Source of the DNA: Auricularia sp. M13
Lineage: Eukaryota > Basidiomycota > Agaricomycetes > Auriculariales > Auriculariaceae
Reading direction: 5' to 3'
NCBI GenBank assembly: GCA_037042915.1
Contig: CM073193.1
Span: 6,014,001-6,078,000 of the forward strand
DNA length: 64,000 nucleotides
Shown here: positions 54,552-64,000 of the stretch, one piece after another
Layout: the number at the start of each line of letters is the position of its first letter
Position numbering within the stretch: position 1 is the first letter of the stretch
Notes under the pieces: generated by a model
What the model was told of the DNA's origin: nothing
What the model saw: the letters and a program-made list of their open reading frames with translations, nothing else
The model's database searches: none
Program-made: the position numbers and the translations under genes

Positions 54552-56844
54552 ATGCTGTCGACGCTGACGATGAGCAAGAACGACCCGTTCGCCGAGTTCC
54601 TCGCGCCGCCCGCGAACGAGACGCCGGCCGAGCGCCAGATGCGCGAGGAGATGGAGCGCGCGGCCAAGCTGCGCAGCGACGAGATCGACGAGCAGCTCAA
54701 GAAGGAGCGCGCCATCATCAAGAGCAAAAAGGTCATGAAGCTGCTGCTGCTCGGCCAGTCCGAGTCGGGCAAGTCGACCACTCTGCGCCGTGCGTCCCGA
54801 CGAGCAACTCCCGGGTTCGAGTCCCCGTCTCACCATTAATTTCTCTTTCCCAGAATTCCAGCTCGCATACACCCCAGCAGCGTTCAAGGCAGAGCGCGCA
54901 ACATGGCGCGGCGTCATCCAGCTCAACGTCGTCCGCTCCATTAGGCTCATACTCGACACTGTCTCGGACGCCCTCGACCAGCAGCGCGACCCGTCCAAGG
55001 ACGATTCCTCCTCCGTCGACGACAACGTCCAGCTCACCGACGAGCACGAGCGCCTCCGCCAGCGCCTCGAGCGTCTCCGCGACGCCGAGAGCGCGCTCAT
55101 GGCCCAGATCCGCGCGCCGGCGGAGGAGGGCGACGGCTTCGCCCAGCGCGTCGCCCAGGGCTACGAGGACGCCGACGTGCCCGCCGTGCAGGAGCGCAAG
55201 GAGCTCGCCGTGCGCGCCGACTGGAAGCGCCCGTTCCAGCGCCTGCGCCTGCCCAACCCGCGCTCGAGCTTCGACGAGCACCTCGACGACGACACCTTCG
55301 TCGACGAGCCGACCGAGATCATCCACGAGCTGCGCCAGGACCTCATTCGTCTCTGGAACGACCCCGACGTGCGCGAGCTGCTCCGGCGGCGCAAAGTCCG
55401 CATCGAGGAGATAAGTGGCTTGTAAGCACACGCTTCCCCTCCCTGCATCAGCCGCGCCCGGTCGCTGACTGACTGACCCGCGTTGCGCAGCTTCCTGAAC
55501 GACCTCGAGCGCGTGACCCTGCGCTCGTATTTCCCCACCTCGGACGATGTCCTGCGCGCCCGCCTCAAGACGGAGGGTGTCTCGGAATACGTGTTCCAGA
55601 TGGAGATGCCCGAGGCGCGCGCGCACGCCGCCGAATGGCGCATTGTCGACGTCGGCGGCACGCGCTCGCAGCGCTCCGCGTGGGTGCCGTTCTTCGACGA
55701 CGCCAACGCCATCATCTTCCTCGCCCCCATCTCCGCCTTCGACCAGGTGCTCGCCGAGGATCGCTCCGTCAACAGGCTCGAGGACTCGGTCACGCTCTGG
55801 AAGATGATCTGTCAGAACAAGCTGTTGGAACACATCGAGCTTATTCTGTTCCTGAATAAGGTATGTCTGCGCCTCCGCTGTGCTCATGAAACTGGAAATT
55901 GAACTCAATGATGCTAGATGGACATCCTCGAGGCGAAGCTCAAGGCCGGCGTGCGCCTCGCCAAGTACGTGCGCAACTTTGGCGACCGGCCCAATGACAT
56001 CGAGACTGCTGCCAAATGTGCGTTTCATGCTCCCGCGCTTGCCAGCCAGCCAGCCAGCCACCAACTGACGGCTATCTTCTGCAGACTTCCGCTCCAAGTT
56101 CCACGCCATCCACCGCGAGTACTCGCCGCAGCCGCGCAAATTCTACTGCTTCACGACAAGTGTCACGGTACGTTTCAGTTTCGCGTTCGCATTCGCATTT
56201 CCTCCGCACCCCTGCCTACGCCCGCCCTGCCCCACGTCCCCGTCCGCTGCCGCCGCCGTCTGAATCCTCCGGGCGCGTCGGCGGCCCATCGTATCGCCAT
56301 CAGCGCACATGGTGCACTGGTGATTGATGATCTATGCGACCGTTCCGCGTCTGGACATCCCGCGTGCTCGGACCCGGAGCCGTGGCCGGGATCGACGCGC
56401 GTGCTTTTTGCATGCCCCGGCGCCCGGGTGTTGCCTGATGCGTAACGGTATTGCGTGTGGCGTCAGCGCCCTCTCGCCAGCAGCCCCCTCCCCCACCTCT
56501 ATCCATCCATGCAGTCTCCCTCCCTCCACTGTGGTATTGCTTCCTTGCATTGTGCCCTGTGCCGCGTCGAGTCGTTTGAAATTCGTGTCTCCCCTCTCTC
56601 CGCTGTTCCGTGGGCAGCGCGGATGCTTCCATCCGCTCCTGGATGGGATGCTCCCCTCAAGAAGTCGCTTTTCATTTCATCGAAATCCCGGCTTATCTGG
56701 TCTTCTCTTTGCCGTCGTCGTCATCCGATTATCATACTGACTGCGGTGTGCGGTGTGCAGGACGTCGTCCAGACGAGCGGCATCCTCGCCGCGGTGCGCG
56801 ATATCATCATCCGGCAGCACCTCAAGGAGTCGCGTCTCATGTAA
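54552..56844 (+). CDS. Atypical heterotrimeric G-protein alpha subunit with long helical insert
   Basis: Exons 54552-54789, 54854-55421, 55491-55860, 55918-56017, 56085-56167 and 56761-56844. GTPase motifs are G1 LLLLGQSESGKSTTLR, switch I RARLKTEGVSEYVF, G3 DVGGTRSQR, G4 LFLNKMD and G5 TTSVTD. Two departures matter. The G3 glutamine needed for GTP hydrolysis in canonical G-alpha (DVGGQ) is Thr here. The N-terminus (MLSTLTMSKND) lacks the MGCxxS lipidation signal. The helical domain is enlarged by an acidic, Ser-rich insert (QQRDPSKDDSSSVDDN onward). Such divergent G-alphas are expanded in mushroom-forming fungi. Nucleotide binding should be kept, with slow or altered GTPase. The last intron is 593 nt, far longer than the others. 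Confidence 0.9.
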
Positions 56845-58027
56845 GGCAAGACTGCGCCCGCGCCGAGCGCCCGCTGCTCGCTCTTACCATTTCTATTTTT
56901 GCCGCTTTCGTAGAGAGTACTGAGCGCTCGATGGCGACCGTGACACGACCTCACCGCTCTTCGTTCCTCCGCCCGCCCGCTGCGGTAACCGTTTGCGAAT
57001 CTAGATTATGATCTACGCCCCCCCGCCCACTTGCTTGTCTATGTCGTCCCCCTGTCCATTCTGTATTCTCTCTGGTTTCTCTCTCTCCCTCTCCCACTCC
57101 AATCTGTTGTGAAATCTCGCCCCGAGTGTGTGTGTGTGTGTGTTGTGTTTGTCGGCGCTTATAATGGCGGTCTGACCCTCATACGTAGTATTTTCTTTTC
57201 TCTCCCTCCCGCCTGCGACGATCTACTGTACTACTTTTCTCCCCCATCCTCTGCTCTGCTCTGGGCGCGTACACTCCAGCAGTCTGTGTACATACAGTTA
57301 CAAGTCTTTGGAAATTGGACGTACATAAAGCTGTACTTCTGGACCTTCAAGCTTTAAGTTCGAGTCCCACCGGTACCTTAATAAGTAGTCAATACTCAAG
57401 CAGCTTGCCACCGCTCGCGATCGCGAATCATTGCAAAGGTGTGGCAAGGCTGCAGGCGATAAATATAGCATGAGGCCCCTGAGTAAGTGCTGACTTGCGA
57501 TCGACGAAGCTCTGTGCGGGCAGAAGCGAGGCGGGGTACGTCAACGTCAACGAGGACGAATACTGTATGTCGGATTGGCGGTGCTGGCAGGGGAGCGACT
57601 GCCCAAGTACTCGAAAGAGCGGGTCCGAGAGACAAGCGTGAGTCTGAGAGCGCGAGTAGCATGCTGCTCGAGGTCGAGGAATGAATGTGCATGTATGCGG
57701 ATCAGGCTGCATTGATTCGGGAGGAATTCCAGTCCTTTGGGATTGTATGGGGAAGACTTCCTGTGGGATAGTACTCGATATGGGGGCAGTAGGCCTGGCC
57801 AGAGTCCTGTGTGGCGCGGTAGCTTTACTGGCTACAAACCGATTTGAAAAATGTGACACTCCCGCGCTCTTGGGAATTGGGCCCTCCAGTCGCCGGTCGG
57901 ACATTGGACGGCGTCAACGGGAATGTCACCACAATTGCCGGTGGCTTATATTCGCTGGCAGTACATGAACAGCCGTACAACAAGGTCATCAACGTTGTTA
58001 CAATCTCACATGATACATGCGTAGGCT
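56845..58027. other. G-alpha 3' flank and intergenic region
   Basis: Pyrimidine-rich, with a (TG)n microsatellite at 57126-57143. Frames on both strands lack domains. No gene supported. Confidence 0.5.
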
Positions 58028-59272
58028 CTAAGCCTTTAGCGGCGGAGAGTCGGCGTAAAGCTGGTCGGCCGAGTTAGCAGCAGAAGGATATCTTCCGCCT
58101 GTGATTGTGCTGAGGATCGAGCGAATCTCAGCGTCTTCCTCCTTCGAAATCTTGACGTTCAGCGCGCCAACGTTCTCCTCCAGGCGATGGGGCTTCGTTG
58201 TGCTAGACAGAGTCATCAGACAGTTTATCACGAACAGGGACTTGAGGAGGAACCGACCCTGGGATGGGAATGACGTCGTCTCCCTGCGAGAGAACCCACG
58301 CGAGCGTGTATTGGGCGACGGGGACGTTCCTCTTCTTCGCCAGTTCGGCAAATTTATTGACGAGCTCGATGTTCTTCGGGAAGTTCTCCTCGGAATAGCG
58401 CGGGAGGTGATAGCGGAAGTCCTGCGGGCTGAGGTCTGCGCGCGACTTGATCTCGCCGCCCAGCAAGCCACGTCCGATGGGCGAGTACGAGACGATGGCG
58501 ACGCCGAGCTCGCGGGCCGTGTTCAGGAGATCATTTGTCTCAATTTCGAGCGCCCACGGGGAATATTCCACTTGGATAGCCGCAATGGGGTGCACGGCGT
58601 ACGCGCGGCGGAGAGTGGCAGCAGAGCACTCCGAGAGGCCGAGATACTTGACCTTGCCCTCCTTGACGAGCTTGGCCATCTCGCCGACAGTGACCTCGAT
58701 CGGGACTGTGGTGTCGACGCGGTGCTGGTACAGGAGATCGACATACGGGAGCCCGAGGCGCCCTAGGACCGATTCTGTTGCAGAGCGGACGCTGTGCACG
58801 AGTGGGTCAGCGAATCAGCAATACCGTACAACCTGGCGGACGCACTATTCGGCGTCACCCCTCACGCCAAACGTTCCATTCTCGGGATAGAAGATGCCTC
58901 CGAACTTGGTGGCCAAAAACTGCGCTCGCAGATCGCAGTCATTGCCATGCCGTCGCGTAGATAATGCGAGATACGCACGACCTTGTCCCGGTTGCCCGTC
59001 TTAGCGAAGTAGCGCTGCAGGCGCTCAGAGTTGTCGCCATACACATCTGCAGAGTCCCAGAAGGTGCAGCCGAGCTCTATCGCCTTGTCCAAGAGCGCAA
59101 ACGTGGCCTCCTCCTCGAGTGGCGGCCCATATGCAACCGATATTCCCTGCACAGGCAGCGCTTAGCCGGTGGGCTGATATAGTACAGGATCCATTGCACA
59201 GACCATGAGACCCAGTCCGATGGCTGAAACCTGCGGGCCATTGCGTCCAAGCTGACGAGTAGGAAGCGGCAT
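58028..59272 (-). CDS. Aldo-keto reductase
   Basis: An NADPH-dependent carbonyl reductase with a TIM barrel. From [20 protein letters not shown] four introns lead through [20 protein letters not shown] (catalytic Asp and Tyr), LATKFGG (catalytic Lys), [20 protein letters not shown] (catalytic His), [29 protein letters not shown] and [33 protein letters not shown] binds the cofactor. The splice before TTKPHR turns PIPG into the continuous motif. The layout is that of the pyridoxal-reductase/YakC-like AKR13 group. The complete tetrad implies activity; the substrate is unknown. A single relic exon of a paralogue lies upstream at 59759-59921. Confidence 0.9.
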
Positions 59273-59758
59273 CGTCGGTGGTCGTGGAAAGCAGTCAAGG
59301 CGCACAGCCGGCTGACAAATCCAGATGCGTCATGATAAACCTCTACCCAGCGTCTGTTCGAACAAGACGAGACGTGGGCTTTATCCATGGAATCTGCGAG
59401 GCAGCAACAAGAATGGCCAATGTAGATTCATCATATATCAAGGGACGGTTTACAAGGTTTACAAGAGGCCTCGGTAACGCAGATATGTCACAGTACACTT
59501 CAGGCGTTAAGTGGCGAGAATCCAACGGGAATCGGCGTAAAGACCAGCATTCACGTCTACTCCGGGATAGGATAGGATAGGATATGTACATAGGACGGGG
59601 AGGTCCCACTTGGGAACGACCGCTGTGCCAATAACCTGACATCGCAGACATCATTGTGATCTGAGGCAGCCACAAAAATGCCATCAATTACAACGTCTGC
59701 ACCAGCGGCTCTCCTTCGAGCAAGCGCATTACATCGCGTACATAGCGAGCAAAAACGT
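59273..59758. other. Spacer with (GATAG)n microsatellite
   Basis: Between the aldo-keto reductase and the relic exon. Contains a short GATAG tandem run at about 59565-59584. No sequence resembling upstream AKR exons was seen. Confidence 0.5.
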
Positions 59759-59921
59759 TCACTGTGCACTCCGATGAAAAGAGATACCGGTAATCGGAGG
59801 GTATCTGCCGCCTACGATACTTATGGAGTTGATGATCTTGCGAGTTTCAGCATCCTTCTCCTTCGTGATCTTGACTTGAAGGGCACCGATGTTCTCTTCC
59901 AGACGATGAATTTTGGTCGTG
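59759..59921 (-). pseudogene. Relic last exon of a second aldo-keto reductase
   Basis: After an acceptor tgtgtatag the frame reads TTKIHRLEENIGALQVKI and ITKEKDAETRKIINS, then GGRYPP and a stop at 59759-59761. It is a clear match to the last exon of the neighbouring intact gene ([26 protein letters not shown]). None of the catalytic exons is found on its 5' side. It is the remnant of a tandem duplication. Confidence 0.8.
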
Positions 59922-60036
59922 CTATACACACAGGTTAGGTTTATGCGTCCCATCTTCGGCTTTGGCTTGTGCTGCCCTTGTCCAGATGTTGACTAGGTAC
60001 GGTGCTAGATAAGTGACAGATGTACACTATGAACCT

Positions 60037-61183
60037 TTACCAATCTACGTCCAGAATGGCGCGAGAGACGCCTGAGGACGTCTCCCATACTGTGGTGGTC
60101 TTTCCGCCGGCCTTTTCAACTTCTTGCTCAAACTCTCGGATGCCGCCGCCGACGCCAAAATAGACACGCTTCGCGGCAACGAGACGTTTTCCACCCGAGG
60201 CATGCAGTAATGAGACCAGCGCTGGCAGGCTTGTGGGTTCGTAGACCGTCTCAGAGGTTAGCACGAGGTCGTAGGTTTGGGGGAGTTGCCAGGAGGTCCA
60301 GGAGCCATGGAAGAAACGCAGAGAAATATTGCGGGAAGACAGCGCCTCTCGAAAGGATGACAGAATGTCGTCGTCCAGATCCAAATCGCCGGGTTCTGCA
60401 CTCTGATGCGCGGGGTCGCGGACTGAAGAAGCGGCTGGCGAGAAGTCTGCAAAGCGGCCGATTTGAGTGCGCTCACTCGTTCTGGTAGTAGCACGAACAC
60501 CAAGCAAGTATCAAGTTCGGCAAAGCTACCTGATCAAGGACTGGTTGAGCAAGTGAAAGGTGGAACAAGAATAAAGCGTACAAGTTCCACAACAAGGCGA
60601 TTATAGTCCTGGACATGCAGCGCGCGCGATAGTGGGACATTGGTAGGTTGTGTAAACATTTCGCCCAAAACATAAGCTGAAGGGATAGCCGTGCCGCACC
60701 CTAACTATTCTACGCGACCATGCTCTATGAGAATAGAGGTGATCAGAATGAAGTTCATTGACGTGCCTCAAGCACTGCTGCAGCCTGTGGTACACCAGAT
60801 GCGGAGATATATTGCACGATATCGGACGCGCATTCCCAAGTTTTGAATCCGCCTTCATACACGCCTCGCACAAGGTCGCTCGGCGTGTCCACGAATTCGA
60901 GACCTGGAACGGCGTCGTCGTTTTCACCAGACATCAGCTGGAAGCGGGCATCGAAGAGATCGCGGCGCGGAATATAAATGGGTGTTCCATCCGCTTTTCG
61001 CGCTTCCAGTGGAGAATAGGATATACGCGCTGGCAACGCGGAAAGCAACTCGTCGAGGCTGCACTCGCAAGCAGGCGCTCCATCGATGGACGAAGAGTCT
61101 AGGGAAGGTTGATGCGCCACATTGGTCTCGGTATTTTGTAGAAGGTCGCCGTCGTCGTCAACTGCAAAGCCGAACGAGAACAT
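60037..61183 (-). CDS. HPM1: Protein-histidine N-methyltransferase HPM1/METTL18
   Basis: SAM-dependent methyltransferase that modifies a histidine of ribosomal protein uL3 in yeast and mammals. From MFSFGFAVDDDGDLLQNTET, the N-terminal part has DTPSDLVRGVYEGGFKTWEC, a hallmark of this family. Then VLE joins LGCGTAIPSAYVLGE (motif I) across an intron that appears to start with GC (GAG|GCACGT; intron 60705-60766). LQDYNRLVVELVALPNLILA-type sequence follows, then FFHGSWTSW, YDLVLTSETVYEPTSLPALV and the C-terminal VYFGVGGGIREFEQEV. The junction leading into EPGDLDLDDD uses a weak acceptor and is uncertain. The gene is otherwise intact and shares a 457-bp divergent promoter region with the NLR-like gene. 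Confidence 0.85.
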
Positions 61184-61640
61184 CGTGGTCGAGGGCAAAA
61201 TGCAAATCGGCAGATCCCGTCACTTTGCCTTCTACCTCCGCCTTCGCCCTCTGTGTACTCGTGTATTGCAATCGTAGCTAGCAGAGCTTGCTCTGCGCGG
61301 TACCACTGAAATAGAGCGATATTCAATCTCGAACTGGCATACCCGCTTCCCGTTCTTCAGCGCTTCAACCTTTGGCTCCATCCCTTGCGCCTGCTCGTCC
61401 CTGGATGCGATTGTACCTTCCTGGCAGCCCCTTTGTGCGTTCTTTTCGCGGTGATATTACATGTCACCTTGTCGCCCATCCATCTTAACCTATCTAGGGC
61501 CAGAAACACGTTGGCTTGGAGCGCCAAACCCTCACGATTGCCTTCCAAACATCCTTTTGTGGTTACCTGAGCAACCTTGCTTTATAACAAAGCCGAGGTC
61601 TTCGCCAAATCCTTGAAGCCCGGAGTCGTCTGTGCCCCCA
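61184..61640. other. Divergent promoter region of HPM1 and the NLR-like gene
   Basis: No coding signal recognised apart from short frames. Serves both divergent genes. Confidence 0.5.
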
Positions 61641-64000
61641 ATGGCTCCCACAGCGAGTGTCCCGTCGAACTTCATAAGCGCCTTGCCCGCGGTCGGTGAT
61701 CTCACTGGCATCCCCGCAGTCAAGGGTATTCTGGGTATAGGATCCGTGATTGCAGAGGCGGCTCAGGTACGGGGACGGTTGTGTCAATGCGCTGATGCTC
61801 ACACCAGTGACGCAGGCTGCAAAGCGAAACCGCCAAGCCTGTCTCCGCCTGGCAGGGATGGTCGCTGAGACCTTGAACATTGTGCTGCGCGAACTGGATG
61901 CTAAGCATTCTGTTTCCGACGCCGTTCTACGAACCCTCGCTCAGCTTCATAGGTGAGCTTACGATCTCTTAGCCACTATGATCATAGGTCTTATGCAAAT
62001 TAACCCGGAGCTCGCTGGAAGACATCAGGACATACGTGCAGAAACAAAGCGATATCAGCTTAATGCGGCGTGTGTTTTCAGCGGATGATCCTGCAAAGGA
62101 ATTGCAGCATGATCTGAGAATGGCTTTGTCTACCTTTCAGGCAGGTCACCCTCAAAATGAGCTTCAAATGAAACTGATCCTCAAATTTCCTCCAATTTCC
62201 AGCTCCAAAATCAGGTTGAAATGCAATCGCAACTTGTTCGTACGGAGGACGAAAGTTATGTCCGTTTCCAGACGGTCGTGGATAAGCTGGACTCGCAGGC
62301 GGCGGAATTTTCAAAGCCTCAACGCCCCCCGAAAACAGACGACATCAGACCCCGGTACGCCACCCGAGTGACTGCAGTCCAAACCAGAGCTCATTTTCGG
62401 TTTAGGTCCTACCCAATACCGACGCCACTGCTGTTTGGCCGCGACACAGAAGTGACGGAACTTGTGGATGCGATCACCAACCCTCCCGGTGGCAACGCAG
62501 CACGCATTGCTCTGCTGGGACCTGGCGGTATTGGGAAATCCAGTCTTGCACTCGGAGCCCTCTCGCATGAACTCATTGTGTCAATGTTCGGCGAGCACTC
62601 CTATTTCGTTCCGTGCGACAGCAGCACCTCTGCCAGCAGCCTCATTGCGGAAATCGCAGCCCACCTCGGCATTTCGGGCGATCATCTACGAAAGCGGCTG
62701 ATATCTGCTCTCAGACGCACGACAAATGCGATAATTGTGCTCGATAACTTTGAGACTCCATGGGAGGACCCTCGCACGCGCACAGAGGTCGAGGCGGTGC
62801 TCACTGCTCTCGCAGATGTTCCCACGCTGACCATTGTCGTCACGATGCGCGGTACGGAGCGTCCGCTCGGCGTTGATTGGACGAGGCCTCCGATGAAGCC
62901 CATCGCCCCGCTTAGACGCGACGCTTCGCTACAGGCATTCTTGACTGTCTCGTCTTTATCCGTTGAGCGCAGCCCGGAGTTGCAGGAGCTACTGCAATGT
63001 GTGGACGATATTCCACTCGCGATTACTCTTGTTGCCCAGATGGCCCAGGTGGAATCTCCCGCTGCATTACTTGCCCGTTGGAAGACCGAAAGCACGTCGA
63101 TGGTGCACGCTCCGGTAGTGGCAGGCAGTTCCGATGCAGATCGGCTTTCCAGCCTGGACGCCTCGATTCGCCTGTCCCTCACATCGCCACGGATGCAGAA
63201 CACCCCACAAGCTCTCCAGCTTCTCAGTTTGCTCTCTCTACTTCCTGCTGGTCTTTCAGAGTCTTTCCGGCATCCCGGTCTTCCCGAGCTCCGGAAGAGC
63301 GCGTCCGTCCTGAAAAGTTGCGCGCTGGCCTTCTCACATGGAAATGGCCGGATACGCGTTCTCTGTCCAATTCGGATGTACATGCTCGCGCACCACCCGC
63401 CGCCCTACGAGCTCATTGCGCCTCTGGAACCCTCTTACACAGGTGTCGCAGATATATGCGCCAAGCTGGAATCAAAGGACACCCCGGACGTCTTGGCCCA
63501 GGTCATGGTGGAGGCTGCAAACGTCGAGTCGCTGTGCTTATACGTTCTTGATCACTGGCCCGCGGTGGACTGGCCCATTCCTGTGATATGTCGCTTTGAC
63601 GAGTTCTTGTTTTATTCGGGCCTGCCGTCAGGTCGACTGCTGGAGCGGGCAAGTGCTACCGCGAGACGGCCGGAACACCGGTTGCAGGTGCTTATGAGGC
63701 GAATCGTGCGCGAGCCTAGCAATGCAGGGCAGAAAATCTTAGGCGAGGAAGCCCTGGATCTATCCCGTACTGCAGGGCTCAGAGTGTATGAAGCGGAGGC
63801 GCTTGCGCGGCTCGGGGCCTCGCACCAGGGCAAACCGAGTAGTTTGGAGCTTTTGAAGCAGGGGCTCGCGATATTCGAGGAGCTCGGGGACAACTATCTT
63901 CGACATCAGGCCTGGTGTCTGGACCGGATGTCCAACTACGCCTTCTTCGCAGACGACTACGCCGCCGCGTCCAGCTATGCAGAGGAGTCCGTGCGGCGCT
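61641..64000 (+). CDS. NLR-like STAND NTPase with start of TPR-like repeats, 3' truncated by window
   Basis: Exons 61641-61766, 61816-61952, 62011-62140, 62203-62354 and 62406 to beyond 64000. The N-terminal part (SALPAVGDLTGIPAVKGILG, then CLRLAGMVAETLNIVLREL and SLEDIRTYVQKQSDISLMRR) is a helical effector-type domain of the kind found in agaricomycete NLRs. After a coiled-coil linker comes PLLFGRDTEVTELVDAI, Walker A LLGPGGIGKSSLALGAL, Walker B NAIIVLDNFETPWED, RGTERP and DIPLAITLVAQMA. The winged-helix region (ALQLLSLLSLLPAGLS) follows, and late sequence such as LELLKQGLAIFEELGDNYLR and NYAFFADDYAAASSYAEESV begins TPR-like repeats. The third intron seems to start with GC (CAG|GCAGGT). Such proteins are thought to sense non-self or damage and trigger cell-death or defence programs. 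Confidence 0.85.

Noticed and set aside
54808-54835. GGGTTCGAGTCCCCG, a tRNA T-arm/B-box-like sequence in G-alpha intron 1
   Set aside because: The intron is only 64 nt and no A box, acceptor stem or anticodon arm can be formed; chance match.
54733-56139. 468-codon minus-strand open frame
   Set aside because: Exactly antisense to G-alpha exons whose motifs are unmistakable; a codon-bias shadow.
57357-57372. GTTCGAGTCCCACC, another B-box-like match
   Set aside because: No A box at a suitable distance and no cloverleaf can be drawn.

Overview
The window is nuclear DNA of a filamentous basidiomycete, most likely an Agaricomycete. The evidence is dense coding on both strands, many short GT-AG introns (about 36 to 90 nt) splitting nearly every gene, TATA boxes 50 to 80 nt before some secreted-protein genes, and typical families: F-box-like/LRR expansions, a helical-insert G-alpha, a cupredoxin surface protein, a DUF5648 secreted protein, a thaumatin-like protein and an NLR-type STAND ATPase. 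No prokaryotic operons, rRNA, tRNA or CRISPR arrays were seen.

Layout. 1-5.8 kb: the end of a syntaxin, a broken GNAT acetyltransferase, a repeat-rich protein with an HPD motif, and a decayed unrecognised gene. 5.9-18.5 kb is an accessory block: an F-box-like gene with one frameshift, an LRR-like gene, a cupredoxin and an A1 aspartic protease (both with GPI-like tails), a second F-box-like copy with three lesions, a DUF5648 secreted protein, mitochondrial uS8 and another F-box-like gene. 18.8-31.7 kb: SAM50, an unresolved minus-strand gene, a run of oxidoreductases (SDR, NmrA-like, cytochrome P450), then MSH2. 31.9-46.1 kb: the intact F-box-like copy, aspartokinase, a 2.3 kb CTAG-rich gene-poor stretch, a secreted beta-helix protein, a coiled-coil protein and the tRNA m5C methyltransferase NCL1. 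46.5-64 kb: a MITE-like inverted-repeat element, an F-box protein, a thaumatin-like protein, a GGGF-repeat protein, an atypical G-alpha, an aldo-keto reductase with a relic last exon beside it, the histidine methyltransferase HPM1, and the 5' part of an NLR-like gene that runs off the right edge.

Two themes stand out. First, housekeeping genes (uS8m, SAM50, MSH2, aspartokinase, NCL1, HPM1) read through cleanly once introns are removed, apart from one SAM50 exon junction that I could not settle. Several accessory genes instead carry frameshifts, small deletions or nonsense codons. This argues for real decay of accessory families rather than uniformly poor sequence, although single-base homopolymer errors cannot be excluded for individual lesions. 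Second, three F-box-like paralogues of one subfamily sit within 28 kb in three states: intact, one frameshift, three lesions.

Exon borders were read by eye from splice consensus and reading-frame continuity, so they may be off by a few bases. Functions rest on motif recognition without database searches.
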